Below, in pieces: positions 8,537-17,147 of a stretch of 64,000 bases of DNA. Source of the DNA: Arthrobacter sp. U41 (lineage in GTDB: Bacteria; Actinomycetota; Actinomycetes; Actinomycetales; Micrococcaceae); NCBI RefSeq assembly GCF_001750145.1, contig NZ_CP015732.1:310001-374000 (forward strand). Reading direction: 5' to 3'. The stretch's first letter is position 1. Every line of letters begins with the position of its first letter. The position numbers and the translations under genes are program-made. Under the pieces are notes generated by a model, which worked only from the letters and a program-made list of their open reading frames with translations, did not search any database and had not been told where the DNA came from.

Positions 8537-9829
8537 TTAGGGGGTCAGTACTCGGGTCTTGGTGGTCCTGGTGGTGCGCGGTGCGTTCGGGGACGTGGTT
8601 CCGTAGTCCGCGGTCTTGAAGTGCGACGGCGCGAACGGGCTGACGCGGACCACGTCACCGATCACGATCACGGCGGGGTTCGCGACGTCTGCGGCCTCCG
8701 CCTGGTCCGCGATGGTCCCGAGCGTTCCGATGGTCACCCGCTGGTTCGGCAAATAACCATTCTCTACGATGCCAACAGGCGTCTCCGCTGGCAAACCGGC
8801 GCGTTCCAGCGCAGCCGCGGAATCGCGCAACTGGCCCACCCCCATGAGCAGGATCACGGTGTGGTCAGCCCGGGCCGGGACTTCGGAGAGTTCCTCATGG
8901 CCGGTGACCACGCTGAAGCCCTTGGCCAGCCCGCGGTGCGTGACGGGGATGCCGGCGGCGGCCGGGACCGAGATGGCCGAGGTGACGCCGGAAACCACTT
9001 CAACCTCGACGCCGTGCTGCCGGCAGAACTCGGCTTCCTCGCCGCCGCGGCCCAGGACGTACGGGTCGCCGCCCTTGAGCCGGACCACCCGGTGTCCCTG
9101 CAGGGCTTCCTCGACGAGGATCCGGTTGATCTCGGACTGCGGGACGGGGTGGTGGCCGGGGGTCTTGCCGACCTCGATCACGCGGACGTCGGGGGCCAGT
9201 TCGCTGAGAAGCTCGCGCGGGCCGAGGCGGTCCGCGACGACGACGTCGGCCTGGCCCAGGAGCCGCCGGCCGCGGACGGTGATCAGCCCGGTGTCGCCGG
9301 GTCCGCCGCCGACGAGGGCCACGGATCCTGCGGTTGCATCGGCGGCGGCCCGGCGCCGGCGCAGCGGCAGGTCCCCGGTTTCCAGCGCGGTGGCCACGGC
9401 GTCGCGCAGTGCCATGGCGCGGCGCGGGTCTCCCCCGGCGTTTACGGCGATTTTGACGTCATCCACAACGGCGACGGCGGGCGTCCAGGCGGCGGAGGCT
9501 TCGTGGTCGGAGGCGTTGACGCACCAGATGCGCTGGGCCTCGGCGTCGGCCGACACCTGCGCGTCCACGGCGGCGTCGCCGGTGGCAGTCTGGACGAACC
9601 AGACGCCGTCGACGTCGGCTGGGCGGTAGCTGCGGGGCTGCCAGGTGAGGAGACCGGCGTCGGCCAGGTCGGTGAGGGCCGGGCAGGCAAGGGGCGCGAC
9701 GACGGTGACCTGGGCGCCGGCGTCGAGCAGTCCCTTGGCGCGGCGTGCCGCGACCGGGCCGCCGCCGACGACCAGCACGGGCCGGCCGAGGAGGCGCAGC
9801 GCCGTGGGGTAAATGTCCTGAATTGCCAT
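8537..9829 (-). CDS. cysG: Bifunctional siroheme synthase (precorrin-2 dehydrogenase / uroporphyrinogen-III methyltransferase)
   Basis: 430 aa. Residues 1-150 are the NAD-dependent precorrin-2 dehydrogenase part (VLVVGGGPVAARRAKGLLDAG). Residues ~175-415 are the SAM-dependent uroporphyrinogen-III C-methyltransferase (VGGGPGDTGLIT, VRLKGGDPYVLGRGGEE, VVSGVTSAISVPAAAGIPVT). Together they make sirohydrochlorin; iron insertion would need the chelatase at 22250. I chose the ATG at 9829 because TATCGT ends exactly 6 nt before it, the same leaderless geometry as nirA. It supplies siroheme to NirA. Confidence 0.92.
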   Translation of the reverse strand: MAIQDIYPTALRLLGRPVLVVGGGPVAARRAKGLLDAGAQVTVVAPLACPALTDLADAGLLTWQPRSYRPADVDGVWFVQTATGDAAVDAQVSADAEAQRIWCVNASDHEASAAWTPAVAVVDDVKIAVNAGGDPRRAMALRDAVATALETGDLPLRRRRAAADATAGSVALVGGGPGDTGLITVRGRRLLGQADVVVADRLGPRELLSELAPDVRVIEVGKTPGHHPVPQSEINRILVEEALQGHRVVRLKGGDPYVLGRGGEEAEFCRQHGVEVEVVSGVTSAISVPAAAGIPVTHRGLAKGFSVVTGHEELSEVPARADHTVILLMGVGQLRDSAAALERAGLPAETPVGIVENGYLPNQRVTIGTLGTIADQAEAADVANPAVIVIGDVVRVSPFAPSHFKTADYGTTSPNAPRTTRTTKTRVLTP

Positions 9830-9835
9830 GCATCG

Positions 9836-9887
9836 ACGATAGGGCGGGGCCGTAGGGCGGAACAACGGTGCGGAAACACCCGTTCAC
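9836..9887 (-). promoter_or_regulatory. cysG promoter with shared sulfur-regulon element
   Basis: -10 TATCGT (9836-9841) 6 nt before the ATG, 18-nt spacer, -35 TTGTTC (9860-9865). The 28 nt ending with the -35 (9860-9887) align without gaps to the same region of nirA and the ssuA leader; GTGA and GTTTCCG are kept at the same spacing. Confidence 0.75.
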
Positions 9888-10392
9888 GCGGGGTAACGCC
9901 GCGTCACATAGTTGTCGCCGGTCCGGGGGCTGGCCGGGGCGGGCTGGGTGGGCCGGGCGTCCGGGGCAGCATGCTGGCATTCCTGAGCAGGCGCGGCGCC
10001 GTCCGGGGGCACTTTGACGGCGGGAACAGCCCCCTCGGGCTCAAACGACGGCGCGCCCGCGCCAATGTGCCCCCGCTCGGCTGGTGGCAGGTGGCGGGAG
10101 GTGCCTGCTGGCTGCGGGACGGCTGGGTTGCGGGGCGGCTGGCCACGGGACGGCTGGCTGCGAGACGGTTGCTGCAGGGCGGGCCGGGAGCAGCCACTTC
10201 GCCGTCCTGGGCGCGGTCGGCACTTCGCCGTCGTGGCCCGGGCAGCTGTGGCGCCGTCCGGGGGCACTTTGACGGCGGGAACAGCCACTTCGGGCTCAAA
10301 GGACGGCGTGTCCGGGTCAAAGTGCCTCCGTCCTACAGGCGGCGGGCGGCGCGGGCGGCGAGTCGGCAGGCGGCTGGCCGACTCCGGGCGCC
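9888..10392. repeat. 505-nt gene-free stretch with two family-3 palindromes
   Basis: No credible gene. It holds two copies of one palindrome, 9997-10080 and 10251-10332, starting GCGCCGTCCGGGGGCACTTT and closing with CAA-N-GTGCC-N-CCG; they are about 254 nt apart and share nearly all bases. Between them is low-complexity DNA made of GGCTGG/GGGACGGC-type units and partial palindrome pieces. Open frames here are compositional artefacts. Relatives lie at 24221 and 25232. Confidence 0.8.
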
Positions 10393-10689
10393 CTACTTCA
10401 CCGCAATAAGCTCGATCAGTTTGATGTCGGGGTCCTTGGCCAGCAGGGCGGGTCCGTGCTGGCCGAGGGCGGCGGGGATGGCTCCGTCGAGGTGGGCCTG
10501 CCGGTCCTCTTCGGTGTCGAAGGTGTCGAAGATGCCGAACGTGTTCTCGTTGACCCGGAAGGCGTACCAGGTCCTCGTGCCGGGCTCGGTCAGGACGATC
10601 TCGCGGCCCCCGTTGAGGAAGTCCCAGACGTCCTGTTCCTTCCCCGGCTTGGCTTCGACCAGTGCCAGCACTCCGTATTTTGGCGCCAC
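10393..10689 (-). CDS. Antibiotic biosynthesis monooxygenase (ABM) domain protein
   Basis: 98 aa, a single ABM/dimeric alpha-beta barrel domain: ALVEAKPGKEQDVWDFL at the start, EPGTRTWYAF, then FDTFDTEEDRQAHLDG. Such proteins are cofactor-free monooxygenases or uncharacterised small-molecule binders. The GTG at 10689 follows a clear GAGGAGA site by 5 nt. It lies between cysG and the ssu operon on the same strand, which might suggest a link to sulfur metabolism, but nothing in the protein shows it. Confidence 0.8.
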   Translation of the reverse strand: MAPKYGVLALVEAKPGKEQDVWDFLNGGREIVLTEPGTRTWYAFRVNENTFGIFDTFDTEEDRQAHLDGAIPAALGQHGPALLAKDPDIKLIELIAVK

Positions 10690-10772
10690 GGCTGTCTCCT
10701 CAGAATTGGGCTGGATCGGCCGCACACCGGCCTATAGCCGTGAGTGTAGGCCCGTCCATCCCGGCAGACAAC

Positions 10773-10839
10773 AGCAACGCGGGGTCACTCAGCGCCCATA
10801 AACCAGGGGTTTATGGGCCGAAAGTGACCCCGCGTTGCT
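10773..10839. repeat. Family-1 palindrome, copy c
   Basis: 67-nt inverted repeat with outer arms AGCAACGCGGGGTCACT and inner GCCCATAAACC/GGTTTATGGGC. It follows the end of the ssuC-like gene. Confidence 0.88.
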
Positions 10840-10853
10840 TGAGGGGGTGGGGG

Positions 10854-11778
10854 TTAGCGGGTGCTGCCGGCGAGGAGGCCCCGGCGGCGGAGCAGGTGCT
10901 TTTCGATCGGGGCGAAGACGAGCAGTTCGATCAGGATGCCGACGGCGAGGATCAGCAGGATCGCGGACATCACGATGGTCATGTCGGACAGGTCGCGGCC
11001 CTGGTTGAGCATGGATCCGAGGCCGAAGCCGATGGTGCCGCCCACGGCGATGATTTCCGCGGCCATCAGCGAGCGCCAGGAGAAGGCCCAGCCCTGCTTG
11101 AGTCCGCCGAGGTATCCGGGCAGGGCGGCGGGGAGGATGATCTGCAGGGCCAGCTGGAGCCGGGAGGCGCCCAGGACTGTCCCGACGCTGCGGTACTGCG
11201 GCGGGATCTGGTCCACGCCGGAGATCAGCCCGTTGATGATCGAGGGGATGGCGCCCATGAACACCACGAAATACACCGTGGCGTCGGTGAGGCCGAACCA
11301 GATGATGGCCGCGGGCACCCAGGCCACGGACGGCAGCACCTGCAGCCCGGAGATGAGCGGCCCGAAGGCGCGGCGCAGCGGGGCGACCTGGGCCAGCAGG
11401 AGTCCGATCGGGGTCGCGATGGCCACGCTGATCAGGAAGCCCACAAGCCCGCGCTGCAGCGAGGTCCAGACCGCTTCCTGCAGCTTGCCCTCCGCCCAGA
11501 GCCGGCCGAACTGGCCCAGCACATCCAGCGGGCCGGGCACCAGGTCCTGCCGCTTGAAGCCCATCGACACGTACAGCTGCCAGATGATGATGAGGACCGC
11601 AATCGCGCCGACCGGCAGCAGGATCCGGCTCCAGTCGACGCGGCCCTTGCGCACGGCATCGGACTGTAGCGAGTCCAGCCCGGCCTCCAGCTCGCGCAGG
11701 TCGGCCGGTCCGGTGGAGGACCGGGTCAGGGCGGCGGTGATGTGGCGGGTCTCGGCGGGCTCAACCAGCGATGTTTGT

Positions 11779-11789
<11 letters not shown>
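10854..11789 (-). CDS. ssuC: ABC transporter permease, SsuC/TauC type
   Basis: 311 aa. A ~75-residue cytoplasmic N-terminus precedes six hydrophobic segments and a BPD_transp_1 domain with a typical EAA-like loop (AQVAPLRRAFGPLISGLQVL; later SVGTVLGASRLQLALQIILPAALPGYLGGL). It forms the channel of a nitrate/sulfonate/taurine-family importer. The ATG at 11789 overlaps the ssuB end by 11 nt and has GAGGAGA upstream inside ssuB, so translation is coupled. Substrate inferred from the sulfur context. Confidence 0.85.
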
Positions 11790-12504
<715 letters not shown>

Positions 12505-12560
12505 GGTCACGTCCTTACTTCTGGTGGCACTTCTGTTGGCGGGCTGGAGACAGGGTCTGG

Positions 12561-13748
12561 CTAGTCCTGGCCCAGTCCCTGGGCTGAGACCTTCGGGCCC
12601 GTGGCGCCCTCGCCGAGGACGCTGTTGAGGGCCGTGAGGTCGAAGAGGCCGTTGATGTCGGCCTGGGTGGTGGTGCCGGCGTCGACGCCGTCCTGCAGCA
12701 GCTTCCGGTACGTTCCGGCGAGCGGGTCGACGGTGTAGACGATGTTCTTCAGCGAACGGTCAATCACGTCGGCCGGAAGGGCGGCACCGGCGGATTCCTG
12801 GAGAGCGGCGTTGAGGACCGTGGACTTCTCCGCGGCGGGGGCCGCGTTGAGCCAGCCCACGGATTCGACGTGGCCCTTCAGCAGCGCCTTGACCGTGTCA
12901 GGGTGCGCGGCGGCGAACTTCTTGTTGACGATCAGGACGGTGGTGATGAACTCGCCCTTGTCCCACAGGTCCCTTTCGTCGACCAGGACCTTCGCTCCGG
13001 CCTGCAGCACCAGGCGGGACGCCCACGGCTCCGGGAGCCACGCGCCGTCGAGCTTGCCGTCCTGGAAGAGTTTCAGGGTCTGGGCGTTCTCGGTGGGGTT
13101 GATGGCGACATCGCCGCTGCCGTCCGTTTTGGTCCGGTGGCCCTGCCGGCCGAGCCAGGCGCGCAGGGCCACGTCCTGGGTGGCGCCGAGCTGCGGCGTC
13201 GCGAGCTTCCTGCCGGCCAGGTCCGCGGCGGAGGTGATCCCGGGCTTGACCACCAGCTGCGCCCCGCCGGACGCGGCGCCGGCGATGATGCTGACCGATT
13301 CGCCCTTGCTCTTGACGTAGGAGTTGATGGCCGGGTTGGGGCCGATGTAGGTGGCGTCGATGGCCCCGGCATTGAGGGCCTCGATCGCGGCCGGGCCGGC
13401 GCTGAAGACCTGGGTGCTGAGTTTGGTTTCGCCGAGGCTCTTCGCGATCAGGCCCTGGCTGACGCCAATGAGGGCCGGGGCGTGGTTGATGTTGCCGAAG
13501 TAGCCGAGTTTGAGTTCGGCGGCGGGAGTGGCCGCGGGGACGGCAGCGGGCGCCGCTTCATTAGTGCGGGACACCGTGGACGCGACGGCGGCACCGGCGC
13601 CGATCAGCAGGGCGAGGCCGGCAGCCAGGCTGATTTCCAGCGCGCGCTTGCGCTTGGGCTTGGCAGATTCCCCGGCAACGATCCGGGTGGTGCCGGGGCT
13701 CTGGCCGGGTTTCTGGCGGGGAGCGGGGTTGTTCGATGGGGATGACAT
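12561..13748 (-). CDS. ssuA: SsuA-type sulfonate ABC transporter substrate-binding protein
   Basis: 395 aa. A basic N-terminus (KPKRKR) is followed by one hydrophobic helix near residues 37-56 and an A/P-rich linker, then the NMT1/SsuA binding fold (LGYFGNINHAPALIGVSQGL; AGAIDATYIGPNPAINSY; LDGAWLPEPWASRLV). There is no lipobox Cys, so it is probably held by the N-terminal helix or released after cleavage, unlike the usual Gram-positive lipoprotein. AGGAC lies upstream of the ATG. A 20-codon leader ORF and a shared sulfur promoter precede it. Aliphatic sulfonate is the likely ligand; sulfate-ester or taurine is possible. Confidence 0.87.
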   Translation of the reverse strand: MSSPSNNPAPRQKPGQSPGTTRIVAGESAKPKRKRALEISLAAGLALLIGAGAAVASTVSRTNEAAPAAVPAATPAAELKLGYFGNINHAPALIGVSQGLIAKSLGETKLSTQVFSAGPAAIEALNAGAIDATYIGPNPAINSYVKSKGESVSIIAGAASGGAQLVVKPGITSAADLAGRKLATPQLGATQDVALRAWLGRQGHRTKTDGSGDVAINPTENAQTLKLFQDGKLDGAWLPEPWASRLVLQAGAKVLVDERDLWDKGEFITTVLIVNKKFAAAHPDTVKALLKGHVESVGWLNAAPAAEKSTVLNAALQESAGAALPADVIDRSLKNIVYTVDPLAGTYRKLLQDGVDAGTTTQADINGLFDLTALNSVLGEGATGPKVSAQGLGQD

Positions 13749-13796
13749 GCGGGAAGTCCTGTTCCTGGGGGGGTGTGCGGGGAGGCCGGGCGGTGG

Positions 13797-13859
13797 TCAG
13801 CGCCGGCGACATCGCCCCCGGAACCCACCGAGGGTGGACAGCCGTTCCGTTGTAGTCAT
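13797..13859 (-). CDS. 20-aa leader peptide upstream of ssuA (candidate Cys-responsive uORF)
   Basis: Short ORF MTTTERLSTLGGFRGRCRRR. Its ATG lies exactly 6 nt after a TATGGT -10 box, so it should be the leaderless first ORF of the ssu transcript. A single Cys codon (TGT, rare in this genome) at residue 17 is followed by Arg codons and TGA, and the segment can fold (GGCGA-TG-TCGCC). Cys-containing leader peptides ahead of sulfur genes are known in actinobacteria; its role here is inferred. It ends 48 nt before ssuA. Confidence 0.6.
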   Translation of the reverse strand: MTTTERLSTLGGFRGRCRRR

Positions 13860-13865
13860 GGCTTC

Positions 13866-13917
13866 ACCATAGGGAGTGTCAGGAACACGGTTCAATGGCC
13901 CGGAAACCCGGGGTCAC
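13866..13917 (-). promoter_or_regulatory. ssu operon promoter with shared sulfur-regulon element
   Basis: -10 TATGGT (13866-13871), 18-nt spacer, -35 TTGAAC (13890-13895). The 28-nt block 13890-13917 begins GTGACCCCGGGTTTCCGG and aligns without gaps to those of nirA and cysG. Confidence 0.78.
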
Positions 13918-13969
13918 GGGAGTTCATGCAGCGTCACATGCGGGCCCGCCGTCCGGGCGCTTCGGCGGT

Positions 13970-15136
13970 TCAGTCGCCTTTAACGTTGACGAGCTGGCGG
14001 AGCTTGTGCCGTATTTTGACGAGGTCCGCGGAGTCGCGCATCACCGTGTCGATGGGTTTGTAGGCCGCCGGGATCTCGTCGATGAAGGCCTTGCTGGGAC
14101 GGAATTCGATGCCCTGCATGGCGGTCTTCAGCTCGGCCAGGGTAAAGATCTTCTGCGCCGCGTGCCTCGAGTATTCCCGCCCGGCGCCGTGCGGCGAGGA
14201 ATTCAGGGACGCCCGGTTCCCCAGGCCCACAACAACGTAGGACGCGGTGCCCATGGAGCCCGGAATCAGCCCGGGGTCCCCCGCCTCCGCCCTGATGGCT
14301 CCTTTGCGTGAGACCCAGACGGACTTGCCGTAATGCCGTTCCTTGGCGGTGAAGTTGTGGTGGCAGTTGATCCGTTCGGCCTCGCGGACGGAGCCTCCGG
14401 TCCAGGATTCAAACTGCCGGACCACCCGGTCCATCATCTCCTCGCGGTTCAGCAGGGCGAAGTGCTGGGCCCAGCGGAGTTCCCTGATGTATCGGTCGAA
14501 TTCGAGGGTGCCTTCCTCGAGGTAGGCCAGGTCCGGGTGCGGCAGGGTGATGTGCCGGCTCCGGATCATGCTCCGGGCCTCGCCGATGTGCCGCTGCGCG
14601 AGTTTGTTGCCGACGCCGCGGGAGCCGGAGTGCAGGAACAGCCAGACGGCGTCCGTCTCATCCGCGCAGACCTCGATGAAGTGGTTGCCCGAGCCAAGCG
14701 ACCCCAGCTGCAGTGTCCAGTTCGAGGCGTACTGGGCGGGGTCGAAACGCGCGTTCGCTGCCAGGCGCCGGAGTTGGTCTATCCGGGGTGCGGCGGTGGC
14801 GCTGATCCTGTGGTTGAAGTGGCCGGCGGACAGCGGGACGGCGTGCTCGATGCCCTCCCGCAACGGTTTCCGGTCCTTGCGCAGGTCCTTGACGGCATAC
14901 TGTGTGCGGACGGCGATCATGCCGCAGCCGATGTCAACGCCCACGGCCGCCGGGATGACGGCGCCAAGGGTGGGAATGACGGAGCCCACGGTGGCGCCCA
15001 GGCCCAGATGGGCGTCCGGCATCAGCGCCAGATGCGGATAGATGATGGGCAGCTGTGCCGTGGCCAGGGCCTGCTGGCGGGTCGCGTCGTCCAGGATCGA
15101 GGCCCAGCTGATCAGCTTGCTGTTGATGACTTCCAA
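13970..15136 (-). CDS. rtcB: RtcB-family RNA ligase
   Basis: 388 aa. RtcB motifs in order: MPDAHLGLGATVGSVIPT, VGVDIGCGM (metal Cys), GSGNHFIE, LHSGSRG, INCHHNFT, GSMGTASYVV and SSPHGAGR (guanylylated His). RtcB joins RNA 2',3'-cyclic phosphate ends to 5'-OH ends using GTP and Mn2+. The start is TTG at 15136 with GGGGG 5 nt upstream. No archease or RtcA homologue is adjacent. The gene lies in the block that separates cysN from the ssu genes. The short actinobacterial form could also act in RNA repair after stress. Confidence 0.9.
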   Translation of the reverse strand: MEVINSKLISWASILDDATRQQALATAQLPIIYPHLALMPDAHLGLGATVGSVIPTLGAVIPAAVGVDIGCGMIAVRTQYAVKDLRKDRKPLREGIEHAVPLSAGHFNHRISATAAPRIDQLRRLAANARFDPAQYASNWTLQLGSLGSGNHFIEVCADETDAVWLFLHSGSRGVGNKLAQRHIGEARSMIRSRHITLPHPDLAYLEEGTLEFDRYIRELRWAQHFALLNREEMMDRVVRQFESWTGGSVREAERINCHHNFTAKERHYGKSVWVSRKGAIRAEAGDPGLIPGSMGTASYVVVGLGNRASLNSSPHGAGREYSRHAAQKIFTLAELKTAMQGIEFRPSKAFIDEIPAAYKPIDTVMRDSADLVKIRHKLRQLVNVKGD

Positions 15137-15343
15137 CGGAACCCCCGTCCCGGCCCGCGGACCGCTTACCCGGCAGGGTGCTGATCCCTGCAGTGGGCCG
15201 TCCTTATGGTGTTGCCGGGTAGTTTACCGCGGCCGTTGTCGGGTAGCGGCTACCTTTGGGTGGTGGATATGGCTGTTGCTGCTAACCGTCACGCTCATCA
15301 ACCTGCGTCCGCTGACCCAAGTGGATCGGTGTGGCCGGTAGGG

Positions 15344-15361
15344 GCCCGCCGCCCGGCGGGC
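15344..15361. terminator. Small GC hairpin after the 15362 gene
   Basis: GCCCGCC-GCCC-GGCGGGC directly abuts the stop codon at 15362. No U-run follows. The rest of the 225-nt gap up to rtcB holds two GGGTAG-type repeats (near 15218 and 15240) but no gene. Confidence 0.4.
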
Positions 15362-16120
15362 TCATCGGTTCCTCTGGTAGCCCCAGGCCAAGGCTGCGTG
15401 CAGGCTGGGAAGGTTGAAACCGGGGTGGCGGGCCGCGAGTTCGTCAAGATGTAGCCTCGTCTGGTCCGGCTGCCATCCATAGCGCATCCCGTCCTCGATC
15501 AAGGCGGTGGAGCGGGCGAGAGCCGCCTCGACCTGCTCCGCCGACCACAGGTCACCCAGCACCTCGTGCAGATCGATCGGGACGATCCCGTCGTCGAGAT
15601 GTTGCCGGTGAAAGCGGCGGTTGAGGTAGTGCAGGGCGAACACCGCGTTGAGCACGTCCTGGAGGCGGGCCTCGGCGATGTTTTTGGCTCGTCGTTCCAG
15701 GGAGTGCCAGCGGAGGCGCTCGAGCTGGGCGACAGCATCGGACAGTGCCGCCTCGTAGCGTTCCTCCGCGAGGCCGGGGACCTTGGCGCGGACCCGTTCC
15801 AGGACCGTGGAGCGATCGGCGCCGCGGTACAGCAGCTCGCGGCCATGGTAGGAGGACGCAGCCCTCAGGCTGAACTCTCGCTGGTCGACCTCGTCCTGCC
15901 GACGTTGCTGACGGGTCACAGGTGCCCCTGTCCTCGTAGCGTGCTCTCTTGCCCGGGCACGCTCACGGCGTCGTGCGACAACGGAGCCGGTCACTGCTCC
16001 TGCCCCCAGAGCGGCCGCAATCCAGATCAGATCCCGGGCGAGCACAGCCAGAAGCACACCGAGGACCAGCCCGATGAGCAGGCCTTGCTGCAGTGAGTCC
16101 AGCTGCCTCCATCCCCTCAT
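15362..16120 (-). CDS. Hypothetical membrane-anchored protein
   Basis: 252 aa. Two hydrophobic helices at residues ~13-28 and ~31-50, then an Arg-rich stretch and a soluble helical domain of about 180 residues with many E/R/L (e.g. QLERLRWHSLERRAKNIAEA). No motif I recognise. TAGAGT ends 6 nt before the ATG, so the start is probably leaderless. It is divergent from the DUF998 gene and sits in the block that interrupts the sulfur genes. Confidence 0.6.
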   Translation of the reverse strand: MRGWRQLDSLQQGLLIGLVLGVLLAVLARDLIWIAAALGAGAVTGSVVARRRERARAREHATRTGAPVTRQQRRQDEVDQREFSLRAASSYHGRELLYRGADRSTVLERVRAKVPGLAEERYEAALSDAVAQLERLRWHSLERRAKNIAEARLQDVLNAVFALHYLNRRFHRQHLDDGIVPIDLHEVLGDLWSAEQVEAALARSTALIEDGMRYGWQPDQTRLHLDELAARHPGFNLPSLHAALAWGYQRNR

Positions 16121-16274
16121 GCTAGGACTCTAGCCCACAGGCAGTCAGCTGAACTCAGGGCTCCACGCTCAGGATTTGGGACCAGGGCTCAGCCCTTCGC
16201 CTCTACCCTCGTCCTGACGGCAGGACTAGCTTGCAGCTGTAGCAAACCCCATCCAGTTCAAAGGGCGGCAGGCC

Positions 16275-16955
16275 ATGAGCTCCTCAGGAGAATCCCACGC
16301 ACCGGGCTGGTCCCGCACGGCCCGTTCGCGCGGGGACGCTGCCGATACGGCCCTGCTTTCCGCAGGTTTCCTCGCTGTTGCGGTCTATGGCGTCGGAGAC
16401 CTCGTCTCCGGCCTGCTGTACAACGGGTACAGCTTTAGGGACCAGGCGATCAGCGAACTGAGTGCTTTCGGCTCTCCGGTGCGCCCGCTGATGGTCACCG
16501 TCATCCTCATTCACGGGCTGCTAATGACCGGCTTCGGTGTGGGTGTCTGGCGGTCGGCCCACCGGACAAGCCTCCGTTGGGCCGGAATTTGCCTGGTTGC
16601 CTCCGCGCTCATCGGCTTTCCGACCCACACGGTGTTCGCAATGAGCTCCCGGTGGCTTCCCGGCGGGTTCAACGACATCATGCACATCGCTTTATCAGCC
16701 GTCTTCAGCCTCCTGGTTTTCGCGGCGCTCGTGCTGTCAGCTACCGCCTACCCGGGATGGTTCCGGCTGTATGCGATCGCGACCCTTCTGGTTGTCGCAG
16801 GATTCGGAGCCGCAGCATCGTTCGCCATCCAAGGCATCGCGCAAAACGTGACACCCTGGGCTGGCGGCTTCGAACGAATCAACGCCTACACGTACTTCGC
16901 CTGGATCGTCGTGCTCGCCGTCAGGACGATGCGGCGGCCCGCTCAGATCGTGTAG
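16275..16955 (+). CDS. DUF998 family membrane protein
   Basis: 226 aa with six hydrophobic segments. The loop after TM1, FRDQAISELSAFGSP, and the GGFNDIMHI segment fit DUF998, a family of six-helix membrane proteins of unknown function. The last codons and TAG stop are read from a 48-nt segment that duplicates the cysN 3' end on the other strand (16941-16988), so its C-terminus is formed by borrowed DNA. GGCGGCAGG precedes the ATG. Confidence 0.75.
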   Translation: MSSSGESHAPGWSRTARSRGDAADTALLSAGFLAVAVYGVGDLVSGLLYNGYSFRDQAISELSAFGSPVRPLMVTVILIHGLLMTGFGVGVWRSAHRTSLRWAGICLVASALIGFPTHTVFAMSSRWLPGGFNDIMHIALSAVFSLLVFAALVLSATAYPGWFRLYAIATLLVVAGFGAAASFAIQGIAQNVTPWAGGFERINAYTYFAWIVVLAVRTMRRPAQIV

Positions 16956-16988
16956 CGCTCGCCGTCGTGGTCGCCGGGGCGGCCGTTG
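16941..16988 (-). pseudogene. Relic copy of the cysN 3' end
   Basis: On the minus strand it reads ...RPGDHDGERYTI-stop, against HPGDHEDERYSI-stop at the real cysN terminus (17146-17193). By eye 42 of 48 bases match. It lies 205 nt from the original, beyond the cysN stop, and overlaps the stop of the DUF998 gene on the other strand. Confidence 0.8.
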
Positions 16989-17004
16989 CTACGCGGCGGT
17001 TTCG

Positions 17005-17055
17005 CGGGAAACGCATGTGGTCGCCGGAAGATTACGGCGACCACGCGCGTTTCCG
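17005..17055. terminator. Long hairpin between the converging DUF998 and cysN genes
   Basis: Inverted repeat GGAAACGC-ATG-TGGTCGCCG / CGGCGACCA-CGC-GCGTTTCC with an 8-nt loop (GAAGATTA). Its place between two 3' ends suggests bidirectional termination or mRNA end protection. Confidence 0.7.
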
Positions 17056-17147
17056 GCGCCTCCCAGATCGCGTTCCCGCGACGGGCCCGGCAACGCCGGG
17101 TAATGCGGGGCAGAACTGGTCTAGCTGGGGCCCGGCTCGTGCAGCGC

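Noticed and set aside
9884..10288. 134-codon open frame in the gene-free stretch
   Set aside because: It reads through two copies of the same palindrome, giving repeated peptide segments; no start signal.
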